Positions 50,301-60,842 are shown, counted from the stretch's first letter. The stretch: 64,000 nt of DNA from Cristatella mucedo (GCA_009760855.2 WPIO01000076.1:1138501-1202500), one strand, 5' to 3'. The notes: generated by a model not told the origin, from the sequence alone. Numbers and translations: made by a program.

Positions 50301-53300
50301 ACCCACGCCTCCCATAAATACTTTGATTCCTTATATTCGATTCACTGATGGTGGATTTTGCACACAATGGTTGAGAGCCAGGCATCTGTGAAAGCCTTGA
50401 CAGTCGTCTCCAACAAATTTGGTCGGTGTGGATGGGATGCAAACACAAGCAGATGCTGTTCTGCTCTGTTCGTGCCACTGTCTTCTTGCTGGCTTTGCTA
50501 ATCACGATGTATGCAGGTTTACTATTCTTGTATCCCTGTTGCTCAATTAGATCCTTTGCAGTGCTTGGTGTCCGGGCCACCTACAACTGCTCCTCCTGCA
50601 AGCCACAAACTTCTCCTGCAAGCCTTGATCTCATCTATAGCTGAGCTTTTGGGCATCTCTTTACAAATGGATTGCAAATAAAGGCCTTTTGAGCGGGGAC
50701 TGTGATATTGTTTCTTGGCTATGGCATGAGCAAAGTGTGGCACTGGGGAGAAGCTGAGACGTTTGCATTTGCTGCTTCGGCTTCCGGTGCCGGATTCAAT
50801 AGCGTACTTCAGTAGCCTGCAGGGAGACGGCTGCTATACAATGGCACTAAGAAGCGCTCGATTGGTTCAGCTCTATTCATGTGCGGTCAAACTCAGCTCA
50901 AGGAGCAGTGCGCTGTCTGCAATGCTGATGGGTCATGATGGCCAATTTAATCAGCGATTCGGTATATGTGATTGGTCTGCAAATTCAGCTCCATCTAGCT
51001 TTTTTCGCCTCATCTTTGTTGTCTTGCTTTGATTTACTGCCATTACTATTATGCTGGTTTTCGCCCTTCGTCGCATCGTCTTATGGCACATACGACCTCA
51101 CCTTTGTCGAGCCTGTATGAGCACAGAATGGGTGGCCAGATGGTGCTGCTGCTTACTGAGCTATTTTAATCTCTCTTGACCGTGGCATTGTCAAACGTGT
51201 AGTGTAGCATCTGCCCTGTGTCAATTGAGATCGATTGAGGTTGCCCTACATCAAACCTAGATATGTGGTTAAGCCCGGCTGAAAGATGGCTTGCTTAACC
51301 TGCTGTGGCTTCCTCTTCCTCATCCATCTGATGCTCGACCAGATGGTCACCGACGTGCACTGTCGATAGTCGGGAAAGTCAAGAGTTCATGGTTAAGTTG
51401 AGCTCCGAGGTCCCAAAGTAAATTTGGGACAAACAGAAGGACTAGCACTAATATAGCGTGTTTTCGAGGAGCTGCCCTGCAAAGAAAACTGCTGGCAGAG
51501 TGACTTCGGCCTTACGGATCTGTTCGTTGTCCAGTGCCTGAGGGCCTGCTGCTTTTATAAGTCAATGAGCCATGACTGGGAATGGCCACAGACCTTGGCC
51601 ACGTCTGAGTGAGCATGGCTTTGACACTAGCTCATTATATAATTGATGGCATCTCATTTATCTACTCTTGGCTGCTGTCATAATGTATAACTAATTTTTT
51701 TATTTGCATTCGTCAGCTCAGACTGCTGTACTTGGTAAACAGTGCATTCCTGGCTGTGATGCACTCCACTGGACTTCGTAATTGATAGCTCTGCTGCTGC
51801 TTTTCGTTGTGCTTGAAAAGCATGTCTTCTTCTGGGAGCAGTTCCTGAAAGCAAACACACTGTTTGCTTGTCAGCTGCAATCGCACCAACTCTGATAGGC
51901 ATATTCGCGAGCCATGCAGCATCCGTTGTATCTTAACTGAGTCAGCAGTTGTTTCGGCTATCACGTGGTACGTGGCATGGGTGCTGACTCCCCCCCCCCC
52001 CACTCATCTGCCTAATGAAGGCAGCATAGATAGATGGTAGTGATAGATTGCCGGGGTGGGAGGAACCTTGTCGGATAATGTGACCTCTCAGAATCCCGGA
52101 CGCTATTGTGGAGACAGCAAGTAATAACCACTGGCTAGGGTGTGTGGCCTGAAGTCAGCACTGCATCTGACGTGTAGCCTACTTACGTGGCAGTTTTGAC
52201 AAATGGCAGACCCTGCTCTGTCCTGCACCACAGCTGAAGCATCATCAGCAGTCACAGTCTAATGGGTCTTACCTTAACCGTTGGTTGATCCAATGCATGT
52301 GGCAATCCCTCATCGGTCACTGCTGTGCCTGTCGCCATGCTGGAATGAGTCCCTGACGGGTTCGTTCGTGGTAGTGGCCTCGGTATCGGTGAAGGCACTG
52401 TCATACGGCCGAGTTGGCAGAGGCTGTGCCACGCGTTGCAGAGGCCACTTGCCACTAGGCAATACTGACAATCTGGGTTTGGCAGCAACACCGGAAAGCG
52501 ATGGCTGCCTTTGTCCTATGTGGCAATCTGCCTGGCAGGATGCTGCTGCATCACCCCTCCCCCCTTGAGCTGCAGGCCGTGGAGGCTGACAGAAACCCTG
52601 ACCTCTGGTGCCTTCCCAAGTGTTTATCAGCAGGGATGGCTGTGCACCACCGTTGCCAAGCTAGATGAGCTGTTTTTCTGCTATCATGGACAAGTATAGC
52701 AAAATCTATCTGAATAAATCTATCCGAAATAAAAAATAATGTACTGTAATGATGTAAAAGCAGAGCTGAACTCGCATTTCAAATTTCACTCCGATACGTT
52801 AAGTATTGGCCGAATTACGGAATTTACAAGGTGCAAAGCTACACTTAAGAGGAAGCTTTTTAAAAGGCACAAGTATGCACCTCAGTATGCACCTTAGTGA
52901 TAGCATGCTCAGTAAACAACATGGATAACATGGTTAGGTGTGACACGCACAGGGTCAGCATTCAAGTGTGGTTAGTGGCAGCATGCACAGTGTCAGCACA
53001 CATAAGCACATAAAGGTCGAATCACAGACCCACTAAATGCTGCGATAAATAGGTGCATTTTAAATTTCTTTTTTAAATATGGTCAAGTCAGGGGATGTCG
53101 TGACGCAAGTCGGAGTGAGTTCCAGGCTTTGGAAGCATAAGAACTAAAGGGACTGTCTCCAAAGGATTTGAGGGTTTGTACAAGGTATAGGTAAACAGTT
53201 AGATGCCGAAAAGCTTGTGGTACGATACTTGGCCTGGTTGGGGAGTAGATCTGATAGGTAGGCTCGAGCCAAAGAATGAAGGAACCTAAAAGTGAGCGAC

Positions 53301-56300
53301 AAAACCTTGAAGACAATGGATTGCTTGACTGGTAACCAGTGCAGGTCGGCGAGAAGTGGTGTGATGTGGCAACTGCGACACTCACTGCAGACAAGCCTGG
53401 CTGCAGAGTTTCGCACCAGCTGTAAGTGCCTGATTGCACAGGCCGGTAGACCAGCAAGCAATGAATTACAGACGTCAAGACGGGATGCCGCAAAGGCATG
53501 GACCAACATAGATGTGGTATCCTTGTCTAGTCAAGCCCGAATTTTAGGAATGCTATGTAGCTGAAAGTAGGCAGACTTGATTGTGGAGCTGATGTGGTCG
53601 TCTAACGAAAGGTCAGCTTGGAACATGACACCTAGTTTTCGTGATCATTTTTCTTCCACGTAAAAGTCGTCAGAGAGTTTCCTATCCCATTTATTTTCTT
53701 GACTTTCACCGTAGGAATGGAACAGATAATTTATTGTCCGTAGAGGATCTGAGGGCACGAGGAGGCTGAAACTAATGCATCAGTTCAGCTACGTATGCTA
53801 GCGCCAAGCCATGGCGAGTCTTTTGGGGGTCAGCTTAAGAACTTTACTCTGTAAAATCCGTCGATCAACCGGAAGCCATCGAAGCTCCTTCGGCAAAGGA
53901 GACGCACGTGGTCAAACCTCTGGGATTTGTCAACCAGCCTTGCAGCCACATTTGTCGCCAGCTGAAGTGGCTTTTTCGGTAGCTCAGCCAAAACAGAGTT
54001 TTGCAATAGCCTAGCCAGGATAGAGCCAGGGCACTAGTTAAATTGTTTGCAAGCCACCTCGGTAGACAGCCCCTAATCTTAGATTGGGATCTGACGTGAT
54101 GGTTCTCTGTGCAGGCAGTCTTCTTAATGAAGCTTGCAACCTTTTTGGCAGCCCTGTGGCAGTCTGCACTCGCCACCAGCTGCCCATGTATGTATGTATG
54201 TGCCTGTTTGTAGATCAAAGCAGACCTCGAGGCAGAGCTGCACCTATCCAAGTCGGTCCTCGGCCTCCTGGACACGGCCATGCTGCTGCCGTATGCACTC
54301 GTCCAGCTCGTGGCCAGTAATCTCGGTGACAGCTTTGGACCACGCCGTACCATGGCCGTTTGCTTGTGCCTGTCGGCCGTATCCATGGTGAGTGCCGGTG
54401 ATGCCCCCTGCACCGACGGTGGTCTATCACTGAAATATTATTTTCGTCTTGACTCGGCTAGGCTTATTAATCTTTAATTTAATTTATTTATTTATAATTA
54501 ATTTATTAATTTTTACTTTTTAATTTTTGCATTTAGTGGCCAGGCTTCGTTCTTTTCTTCAGCCTGTCTCCAAGTCTAGCTGGCTTGCTTGCTCACTAAG
54601 AGGCCGTCGTGGAAGCTGTGAACAACATAACGTGCTGTCATAACAGCAGCAGCAGCAGTTTCATAGCAGCATCATTGCAGCAGCAGCAGTTTCTTCTTTG
54701 CTCTGGTTTCACAATTACGTTTGCACCTTGTGATGACGCGGTTGCTCGGTACCCAAATCTGTGGCATTTTGGCCTAGTGCACCTGAGATATAGAAGTGAC
54801 ATTAGTGTTAACTTAAGGTCAGGTGATTTAGCAGCCTCATTTATATAGTGACTGAAGAGCCTTAGTGGCTATCACCTCCCCCACTTACAGTGCAGCTAAT
54901 ACGTTGTTTAGCACAGAAGAGTAAACTGTGAAAAGTTCTGGTGTGAGCACAGTGCCCACAGGATAAAGTTCAACATGGTAGCCAGTGGCTGTAAACCGAA
55001 AGCTCTAAACCTTAATAATTAAAACCCTAAACCCGACACGCCTAAAAAAACATGCAAACCCTAAATCTCAATAGCTAAATATGCAAACCCTAAATCTCAA
55101 AATGCGTGGTGTGGCCATGGAGTTAATGTGTTCGCCTTAAACGACCAAAGTCAGAGTTAATGCGTTTGATGACCGAGGTCATGGGCTCGAGCTCTGCTGC
55201 TTAAGAGCCTGGAAAGAGATTAAGTTTTCTTAGCACACTATGCAAATGAATAATAGTTATCTTTTATGGGCATAGTGGCATTAGCAGGATCTTGGTCATT
55301 CATAGACATACTTCGACGTATTAGTTGTGAAGTGGGTAATAAAGGATTGCCTGCTGTGGGATTTGAACCCACGTCCAGAAAATGTAAAGTGCCAAGGAAG
55401 AGATTGAGTTCGCTGAGGGCATTATAACAAACGCATTTGCCAATGCAAGCGGTGGTGTTAGCCGTAAAGGCTCTCCTTTCACTATACAAAAAGAGGCTGT
55501 TAAATCAGCTGGTATTTGTTTTGGTGAGCCGTGATGGCTCAGTAGGTGAGGCGGTTGCTTTGCACGACCTCGATCCCGAGGTCGTGGGTTCGAATCCTGT
55601 GGTGGGCGATCCTTTATTGCTGCTGCAAGCGCTGATGATAGCCGTAAAGGCTCTTCTGTCGCTTTATAAAAAGAGGATCTTAAGTCGGCTAGGATTTTTT
55701 TGTAACAAACAAATGTATTATTATTGTTATGTGCTTGGCTGTGAAGCGCAAGCAGCTTGTGCCTGGACCAAAACTTGTGGGGGCATTGTAAATGTCTGCT
55801 GAATTCAACCGCTCCATTTGTGCTGTGGCAGACGAGCACTCATATCACTCCACCTGCACCACGTAATTGGTGTGATAGCCACTAAGGTTCGTCTGCCGTG
55901 ATATAAATAAGGATGTTGAATCAGCTAACCGGTACTTGAAGTTAAAAAAGAGGCAGTACAGTCGTCCCTCCCCACTTTGAGTTTCGACTTTTGCAGCTTC
56001 ACTCTTGTTGCGGCTTTTCCAATATACATGTTTTCATTAAAAAGTTGATCGAGATAGTGAAAATGATATAGCTCGCTCGGTTGTCTGAGTCAGCTATATG
56101 ACCATGTATTACAATTAAAATTAAAATTACTGTACGTATGGACTGTAGGCCCATGTATTCGAGCACCCATGCAAATCCTTCCAACGCTAGGTACAGCTAG
56201 CTGCTCGACCACTCCTTGAGTGTGGGCAAGAATTTCTTTCCGAAAAATCATGTGTATATTTTCATAGGTTAGTGATTATGTGTAAGAACTGTGTGTGTGT

Positions 56301-57670
56301 GTGTAATTAAATGTGCAATATAATAATATGATATTTCAAACGTCTAATATGTCTTAATTTTATTTATTTTGTCTAATACATTAGGTAATACCATTGTAAT
56401 GGTGACTAACAGGGTGCTATTTTGAGTTCAGAGGGCTCTAATAAAGTTAAAAACCGTATTAAAGGGTCGTGAACAGGTTTGCTATGATCTAACTACGAAA
56501 GTTATCGATTTATAAATAAAGAATCCCATTTGCGGAAATTCGGTTATCGCGGTAGAGTCTGAAACTGATTAATCGCGATAAACAAGGGTCGACTTTACTG
56601 TGGTTTTTCGGCCACAGCTCGTGAGCAGCTATCTTGTAATGTATTAATAATAATAACAATAATAATACACTTGATGAAGCACCCTCAGAGAACTCAAATC
56701 TCTTTCTTGGCACTTTTTATTTGCTACAAGGAAAGCGGACTTGCCCACTTCACGGGCTTTTCTATTGAGCAGCATTGCATAGGTGTTTGGCCTTGGCCGT
56801 AGGTGACGGCGCAGCACAGTGCAGCGCAGCATGCTTCCTTTTCCTCCTCCGGCAGCACGCGCATCGCCGCTGCTTCTGCTGCTCGATTGGGGTGCAAGGC
56901 ATGGCAGCGGCCGGCGATTGCCACTGGTATGCTTGCGATGGGGCGATGATTGCTGTAGCATGCTGAATGCTGCCCACGCGTTAGATCGTGCAGCAGGATC
57001 ATTGCACTGAGGCTCGTACTGAGAGCGAGCGAGCCAGCCGTGTATCGCTCGACTTGCCAAATTTTTACAATCCGCCAGATTTATGTGGTGGGGCACATCT
57101 CATGACTTGACATTGTCAACTGTGAGCTCATTTGTCGAACGGGATAATCCTTAGATGTGTGCCACGTGCGATGTGTCGTACGATGTGTTGCAGGCGACAT
57201 TCGGTTTGTGGAGTAACGTTCCTGCATTTGTACTGCTGCTATTCATGAATGGTGCTGCTCAGGTAATTCGTCAATTCGACCGGCTCTTTGTCATGGTGAA
57301 AACGATTGCCTTTGCTGTGGAAATCCTTACCAGAGTTTGAGTTTACTGCCAAAGTGGCGGCAGCCTGCTCGTGATGTGCGCACTGCTTTACCCAGTTGCT
57401 GCACTTGAATTTGTCACTGAATGCTTGCCCGTGATGTTGATTGGTCTATGAATGCACGTGCACACAATGCGACACCTCTGCTGGTGTGTACGTAGGACTT
57501 TGATGGCTGCCTGTCGTTGATTGCTAGCGCTGTCCCTCGTGCAGGCACTGTGCTGGCCCAGCAGCATCAAAGTTCTTTCGGGCTGGTTCCTTGGTACTTC
57601 GCGAAATGTGGTGTTTGGACTGTTCGGCACTTGTGCATTTGCTGGAGGTATTGCCGGAACAGTCCTTGCG
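47214..57670 (+). CDS. Major facilitator transporter, SLC37/organophosphate-antiporter-like, N-terminal half
   Basis: Four exons join in phase 0: 47214-47330, 54214-54387, 57194-57262 and 57545-57670 (162 residues). SLC37 proteins exchange sugar phosphates for phosphate across the ER or other membranes; the substrate here is unknown. TM1 is FWIFGLGWLAYGSTYLL followed by RKPLGV; TM2 is GLLDTAMLLPYALVQLV. The loop LGDSFGPRR fits MFS motif A. TM3 starts MAVCLCLSAVSM and TM4 is PAFVLLLFMNGAAQ. Then ALCWPSSIKVLSGWF resembles GLGWPP..KVL..WF of the glucose-6-phosphate transporter, and TM5 is VVFGLFGTCAFAGGIAGTVLA. The first in-frame ATG after a stop is 47214; a second is 47244. The 3' half was not located (candidate at 58744). 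MFS assignment is firm, SLC37 likeness moderate. Confidence 0.78.
47424..47553 (+). mobile_element. tRNA-derived SINE (family A), best copy
   Basis: GGCTTGGTCTAGCGGTTAAG (A-box-like), CGCCCCGACCAAGGTCTGAC, B-box-like GGGCTCGAGCTCC, GAAGCGCCCGAATAGAGATT and GGGGCGCTATACAAATGAAT. Confidence 0.82.
48100..49080 (+). pseudogene. L2/CR1-type LINE remnant
   Basis: Starts in GKPSVIQKLKRLTLKI, then passes the CNS..LLVDW/LQLVRNSAARL, HIAPLLADLHWLPVKQRID and SLHSLARAYLSD regions with frameshifts. The tail ends AAGTGCCTAGAAAGAGATTG and ATTs. Sense in transporter intron 1. Confidence 0.85.
49590..49855 (+). mobile_element. Diverged L2-type LINE tail (second subfamily)
   Basis: CAGTGAACCTGTCTTTTTTT, CTGGTGTGCTTTGCCTGCTT, then a GTTGTAAAGCCCTTGTTAGA, GGTGCTGTACAAAAGTCATT and (ATT)n end. 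The first part matches 63,170-63,235. Confidence 0.6.
49856..52885. other. Transporter intron, no recognised feature
   Basis: Only short open frames and a 12-base C run at 51,990-52,001. No repeat family or exon recognised. Confidence 0.5.
52890..53660 (-). pseudogene. L2/CR1-type LINE remnant, antisense to the transporter
   Basis: Minus strand keeps SRLDVCNSLLAGLPACAIRH, LQLVRNSAARLVCSECRSCH, ITPLLADLHWLPVKQ and AYLSDLLPNQAKYRTTSFSA in one frame (53,144-53,509) before shifting. The 3' GCATGCTGCCACTAACC blocks are at 52,900-53,000, and the (ATT)n tail is lost. Confidence 0.85.
53690..54060 (-). mobile_element. Possible second LINE remnant just upstream of transporter exon 2
   Basis: Contains an ACCGGAAGCCATCGAAGCTC / TTTTGCAATAGCCTAGCC pattern that looks like the antisense of an RT-type 'variable-to-HWLP' segment in another LINE subfamily. 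Weak. Confidence 0.35.
54214..54387 (+). CDS. MFS transporter exon 2 (TM2, motif A, TM3 start)
   Basis: 58 codons, phase 0 at both ends. Acceptor GTTTGTAG, donor ATG/GTGAGT. IKADLEAELHLSKSVLGLL, DTAMLLPYALVQLVASNLGD and SFGPRRTMAVCLCLSAVSM. Confidence 0.85.
55105..55251 (+). mobile_element. tRNA-derived SINE (family A), diverged
   Basis: GTGGTGTGGCCATGGAGTTA, GACCGAGGTCATGGGCTCGA, AAGAGATTAAGTTTTCTTAG and CACTATGCAAATGAATAATA. Confidence 0.6.
55378..55437 (+). mobile_element. LINE tail fragment
   Basis: AATGTAAAGTGCCAAGGAAG, AGATTGAGTTCGCTGAGGGC. It is sandwiched between SINE-B pieces. Confidence 0.5.
55438..55701 (+). mobile_element. tRNA-derived SINE (family B): 3' half followed head-to-tail by a full copy
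   Basis: The 3' part of one copy (55,438-55,517: GCAAGCGGTGGTGTTAGCCG, AAGGCTCTCCTTTCACTATA) is followed by a full copy from 55,525. That copy has GTGAGCCGTGATGGCTCAGT, CGAGGTCGTGGGTTCGAATC, CTTTATTGCTGCTGCAAGC and CGTAAAGGCTCTTCTGTCGC. The head keeps good A- and B-box sequence. It is too long and body-bearing for a tRNA gene. Confidence 0.75.
55954..56600 (+). mobile_element. pogo/Tigger-like MITE, copy 2
   Basis: Starts CAGTACAGTCGTCCCTCC and ends CAAGGGTCGACTTTACTG, Tigger-style inverted ends. It shares internal blocks with copy 1 (GTTGATCGAGATAGTGAAAA, GGTTGTCTGAGTCA, GCTCGACCACTCCTTG, TCTGAAACTGATTAA). No transposase ORF. Confidence 0.65.
56645..56740 (-). mobile_element. L2/CR1-type LINE tail fragment
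   Basis: (AAT)n, then CTTGATGAAGCACCCTCAGA, GAACTCAAATCTCTTTCTTG and GCACTTTTTATTTGCTAC. Confidence 0.75.
57194..57262 (+). CDS. MFS transporter exon 3 (TM4)
   Basis: 23 codons, ATFGLWSNVPAFVLLLFMNG then AAQ. Acceptor GTTGCAG, donor CAG/GTAATT, phase 0. The hydrophobic helix and the NG.AQ motif fit TM4 of SLC37-type proteins. Confidence 0.8.
57545..57670 (+). CDS. MFS transporter exon 4 (loop and TM5)
   Basis: 42 codons, phase 0: ALCWPSSIKVLSGWFLGTSR, then NVVFGLFGTCAFAGGIAGT and VLA at donor GCG/GTAAGC. The WP..KVL..WF motif is typical of organophosphate antiporters. Confidence 0.82.
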
Positions 57671-57890
57671 GTAAGCAGCAGCGTGCTATACTGGGCTCTT
57701 TACTGCTTCGACTGCTGCTTCAATTGCTGTGGCTGCCGCTGCTGCCTCTGCTGTGGCTGCGTCTGACTTGACGAATGCAGACTTGTGCATCACCTGCTGT
57801 AAGATCCAATCGGCGTATACTTTACTTATACTTATATACTTTAATACTTATGTGATACTTAATACTAATACTAATACTATATATTACATA

Positions 57891-58037
57891 CAGTTGACTC
57901 TGCTTATAAGAATATGCTCGGGCCGGCAAATGGCGATTCTTATAGGCAGAGTACAGTATTCTCATATGCGTAGTGGGACCATAGCTAAAGTAAATCAGGG
58001 ACTCTGAATTACTATTCTTATAAGCAGAATGTCCCTG
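57891..58037. mobile_element. TA-flanked MITE (Tc1/mariner-pogo type), 147 bp
   Basis: Left end CAGTTGACTCTGCTTATAAG; right end CTTATAAGCAGAATGTCCCTG-like. The inverted termini share CTGCTTATAAGAAT, and TA dinucleotides flank both sides. An extra internal copy of the same motif (ATTCTTATAGGCAGAG) lies at about 57,938-57,953. Non-coding. Confidence 0.65.
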
Positions 58038-58500
58038 TATATATTTACTATAAACTGCACATTCACTATTATATAATAATTTATGCTAGTACTTGATACA
58101 TTTATACTTATACCCACACTGTACACAAGACCAAAATGAGTTGGCAGGGTACTTTGCTGATGCAAATAGAAGCATATAAAAGCAAACTCAACTATCACTC
58201 CTCCAGCTGAAGCAGCAGAAAGCAGGAATGTAAAATACAAAACGGTATACAGGACAGCTGAGGCTGATAAAAAATAAGTCCTTCGAATGTTCTGACAGGG
58301 ACAACTAACTACCTTGCAGCTTTGTCTAAATGCATATGTGGGCATGCACGACTTCCTTTAGGTTAAAGCCTACTGCCTCTCAATGCAATGTCAAAGAAAT
58401 GGGTCATGGTCCCACTTTTGAAGACTCTTCTTTGGAGGTTGACCAAAGAGCTGGGAGCAACAGTGCTTCACGAAGGAGCACTAATCGAAAGACACTAGAC

Positions 58501-58696
58501 CAGCGGCTCTCAACCTGTGGGTCGCGACCCCTTTGGGGGTCGAACGACCCTTTCACAGGGGTCGCCTAAGACCATCGGAAAACACGCATTTCCACATTTT
58601 GGACACAATAATTTAATGGTTGGCGGTCGCCACTTTATGAGGAATTGTATCAAGGGGTTAGAAACTTGAAAGGGTTGGAAAGGTTGAGAACCACTG
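58501..58696 (+). mobile_element. SPIN-like hAT MITE (Space Invaders family), 196 bp
   Basis: Left terminus CAGCGGCTCTCAACCTGTGG, followed by GTCGCGACCCCTTTGGGGGT, then CGAACGACCCTTTCACAGG and GTCGCCTAAGACCATCGGAA. The right terminus is AGGTTGAGAACCACTG, the inverted partner. An 8-bp duplication flanks it: CACTAGAC (58493-58500) and CACTAGAT (58697-58704), one mismatch. The sequence agrees with the SPIN consensus as I recall it, a hAT family found in tetrapods, a triatomine bug and the pond snail Lymnaea. Non-autonomous, with no transposase. Confidence 0.85.
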
Positions 58697-58743
58697 CACT
58701 AGATGGTGTACAAAAATGTCAAGGCAGTCTAGTCGGTCTGCAG

Positions 58744-58806
58744 CACACACGATTTTGGCTGCTGCTCCTGCCATCGTTGCTTTTGGTGCCACGTTGAACA
58801 TATTTG
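58744..58806 (+). CDS. Candidate MFS transporter exon (TM6-like)
   Basis: Between CTGCAG and G/GTAAAT one frame reads TILAAAPAIVAFGATLNIF, which looks like an MFS helix after TM5. It starts with two bases of a split codon, but exon 4 ends in phase 0, so a further small exon would be needed. Weak. Confidence 0.3.
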
Positions 58807-60324
58807 GTAAATGAGGACTCAGCTTGTTTTTGCTGGTGTGTGCTCACTTGTCGGCATGTGCACCTGGGTGGTAATGGCACACACTGTGGGCTGCATTCGG
58901 GAATGATGCTCTACTGTCATTCGAATGACCTTGACACCGTGCGCAGGTTGCTGGCAGCCGATTTAGTTGCCACCATACTCGGTAGTGGGATTGCGAGATA
59001 GGTTACTAGTGCAACATCGTATTCACGAATCTCCTTCCGGAAACTAGCAAGTCCTAGCAGCTAGGGCTTAACGTGCAGCTGCTATGCTAGTATGCTTGCC
59101 ATCAATTTCCACGCAACTTGCATATGGGTGCTCCGGTCGCAAGATCTCTGTAGCACTGCACTGAATCTCAGGGCTAACCTCATAAAAGACAGAATGGAAC
59201 ATTCTGGAGGTTTTCTCTCTTTTCCCACTTCTGATTTGAACCGGGCACCGTGACACTCTATGGTGTGCACCTGAGCAACTAGAGCACTTCACCAGACAAG
59301 CGTGCACTTCTGCTCGTCGGTCGCTTCGGTTCTTTGCATAGACTTGCGGTTAAACATCGGTGGGTGGTAGTCGAGGAAGTTCTGACCCTTTGCAAATAGT
59401 GCTCATCTAGCAGAACTGTGGCAGAGAAATACCAAGCAAACGGTAGACACGGCAGAGGGACATCGAAGTAGCAGAAGGAAATAATGCTCTCCAGTGTTCA
59501 ATCTACAAGCAGGGACATTCGAGTCTTGTCATCTCTCCCATTCCAGGCCACCACTTTTCTGCCCCTGGACTATTTAGACGGCCTCCTTTGGCGACGCTTC
59601 AGATCCGGTCACTGAGCCGGCTCATGCATACCACCACATCTGGGAGTGAGAGTTCTGTATCTGTTTAGTAGGTTGTTTTTCTTTGCCTGGGTCATGCTCC
59701 GAAGACCTTGCTCGGCGTCTTGTTGCACCACTGCATTTTCATGCACGATTCTGCTTATTGCTCATCCTTTCAATGTGCTGCCGGTAATCTTTTCAATCTG
59801 TGGCCTGCGGTTTTTTCGTAGGGTCGATTACTTTGTCTCCTTCTGTTGTGCAAAGCCGTTAGCTCCAAACCACTACAAAAGAATGAGAGTCTCATTGGCT
59901 GTAGTGGCACTGTCGCCCTGTGTGCAGGGCCAGTGTGCAGAATACCAGGTCGTGTTCTGTGGCTATCTTGGATCGTGCTGCTGTTGCCTGATTGGGCCTA
60001 GCTCCTGCCCGGCACTGCCTCTGCCCAAGTGACCGTTTGCTCACGGATGCTCATGGCTTATCTCAGTTTCGTGGACATCCATCACCAATCCCCCTTCTAA
60101 GCTGGTGGGCACGGATGGATGCTTGTGCAAGCCGTATCGTTAGCTTTAGCTCGCGCTATCGCTGGTTGGACTTCAAGCTTGCTCCACAAACGTCGATCGA
60201 GGAAGCAAAGCCTCGAACCGACCCCCAAGTGCCGCCCACACACGCGTCACACTGCCTTGGATGACAAGCAGACCAGCAGCTTTGCCAGCTGCTCTCTATA
60301 GATCTGCAGTGACAAAGTTAGATT
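58807..60324. other. No feature recognised
   Basis: A hydrophobic open frame at 59,646-60,032 was considered as a transporter exon and not accepted. Confidence 0.4.
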
Positions 60325-60445
60325 ATCATGGCTCATGTTGTGGGTTCGAGTCCTGCAGTGGGCGATCCCGTATCGCTCGCTGCAAGTGGTGGTGTCAGCC
60401 GCCATGGCTCTTCTGCCTCTATATAAAAATGAGGCCGTTGAAATG
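60325..60445 (+). mobile_element. tRNA-derived SINE (family B), 5'-truncated
   Basis: GTTGTGGGTTCGAGTCCTGC, AGTGGGCGATCCCGTATCGC, then GGCTCTTCTGCCTCTATATA and AAAATGAGGCCGTTGAAAT. Confidence 0.65.
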
Positions 60446-60798
60446 TGGCAGGATCTAGAATGCAAGTCTCTCGATGATAGAAGTTCTACTCCATACTAAA
60501 GTTCCGAGATGGATAACCTCCTGCCTGATAGCTCTGACCATGGGACTTTCAGATTGTCAGCTGATTTGGTGCCAACGTTTCTACTCGGTCCCTGTCTCTC
60601 ACTGCTTCTGCCTCACTTTCTATCCGCGTCTTCATCTTTGATTCTCTTTGTCTTGCTCTTTCTTTCTATGAATGTCAGAAAGCCTCTTTGTGTTTTTCTC
60701 TTCTCACTACCTCTCTCCTCAGTCACTTTATCTCCTTCTATCTTTCTGTCAGTTTGTATGTGTTTATCTTTCACAGTATCTCTGTTTCTGTTGCTATG

Positions 60799-60802
60799 TC
60801 TC

Positions 60803-60842
<40 letters not shown>
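60799..60842. repeat. (CT)n microsatellite
   Basis: CT dinucleotides with one CC interruption, in a longer pyrimidine-rich stretch (60,580-60,860). Confidence 0.95.

Larger units (their letters stand above)
54388..57193 (+). other. Transporter intron 2, repeat-dense
   Basis: Holds CAG-rich patches near 54,640-54,690, a SINE/LINE cluster at 55.1-55.93 kb, a Tigger-like MITE and an L2 tail at 56,645-56,740. Confidence 0.6.

Noticed and set aside
55525-55610. Functional tRNA gene
   Set aside because: The A and B boxes belong to a SINE head. The acceptor stem does not pair convincingly, and the body is shared with other SINE copies.
59646-60032. Hydrophobic frame as a later transporter exon (ending AHPFNVLP before GTAATC)
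   Set aside because: The ending resembles the HP.DVGLP motif, but no acceptor gives a compatible phase and the rest of the frame lacks family residues.
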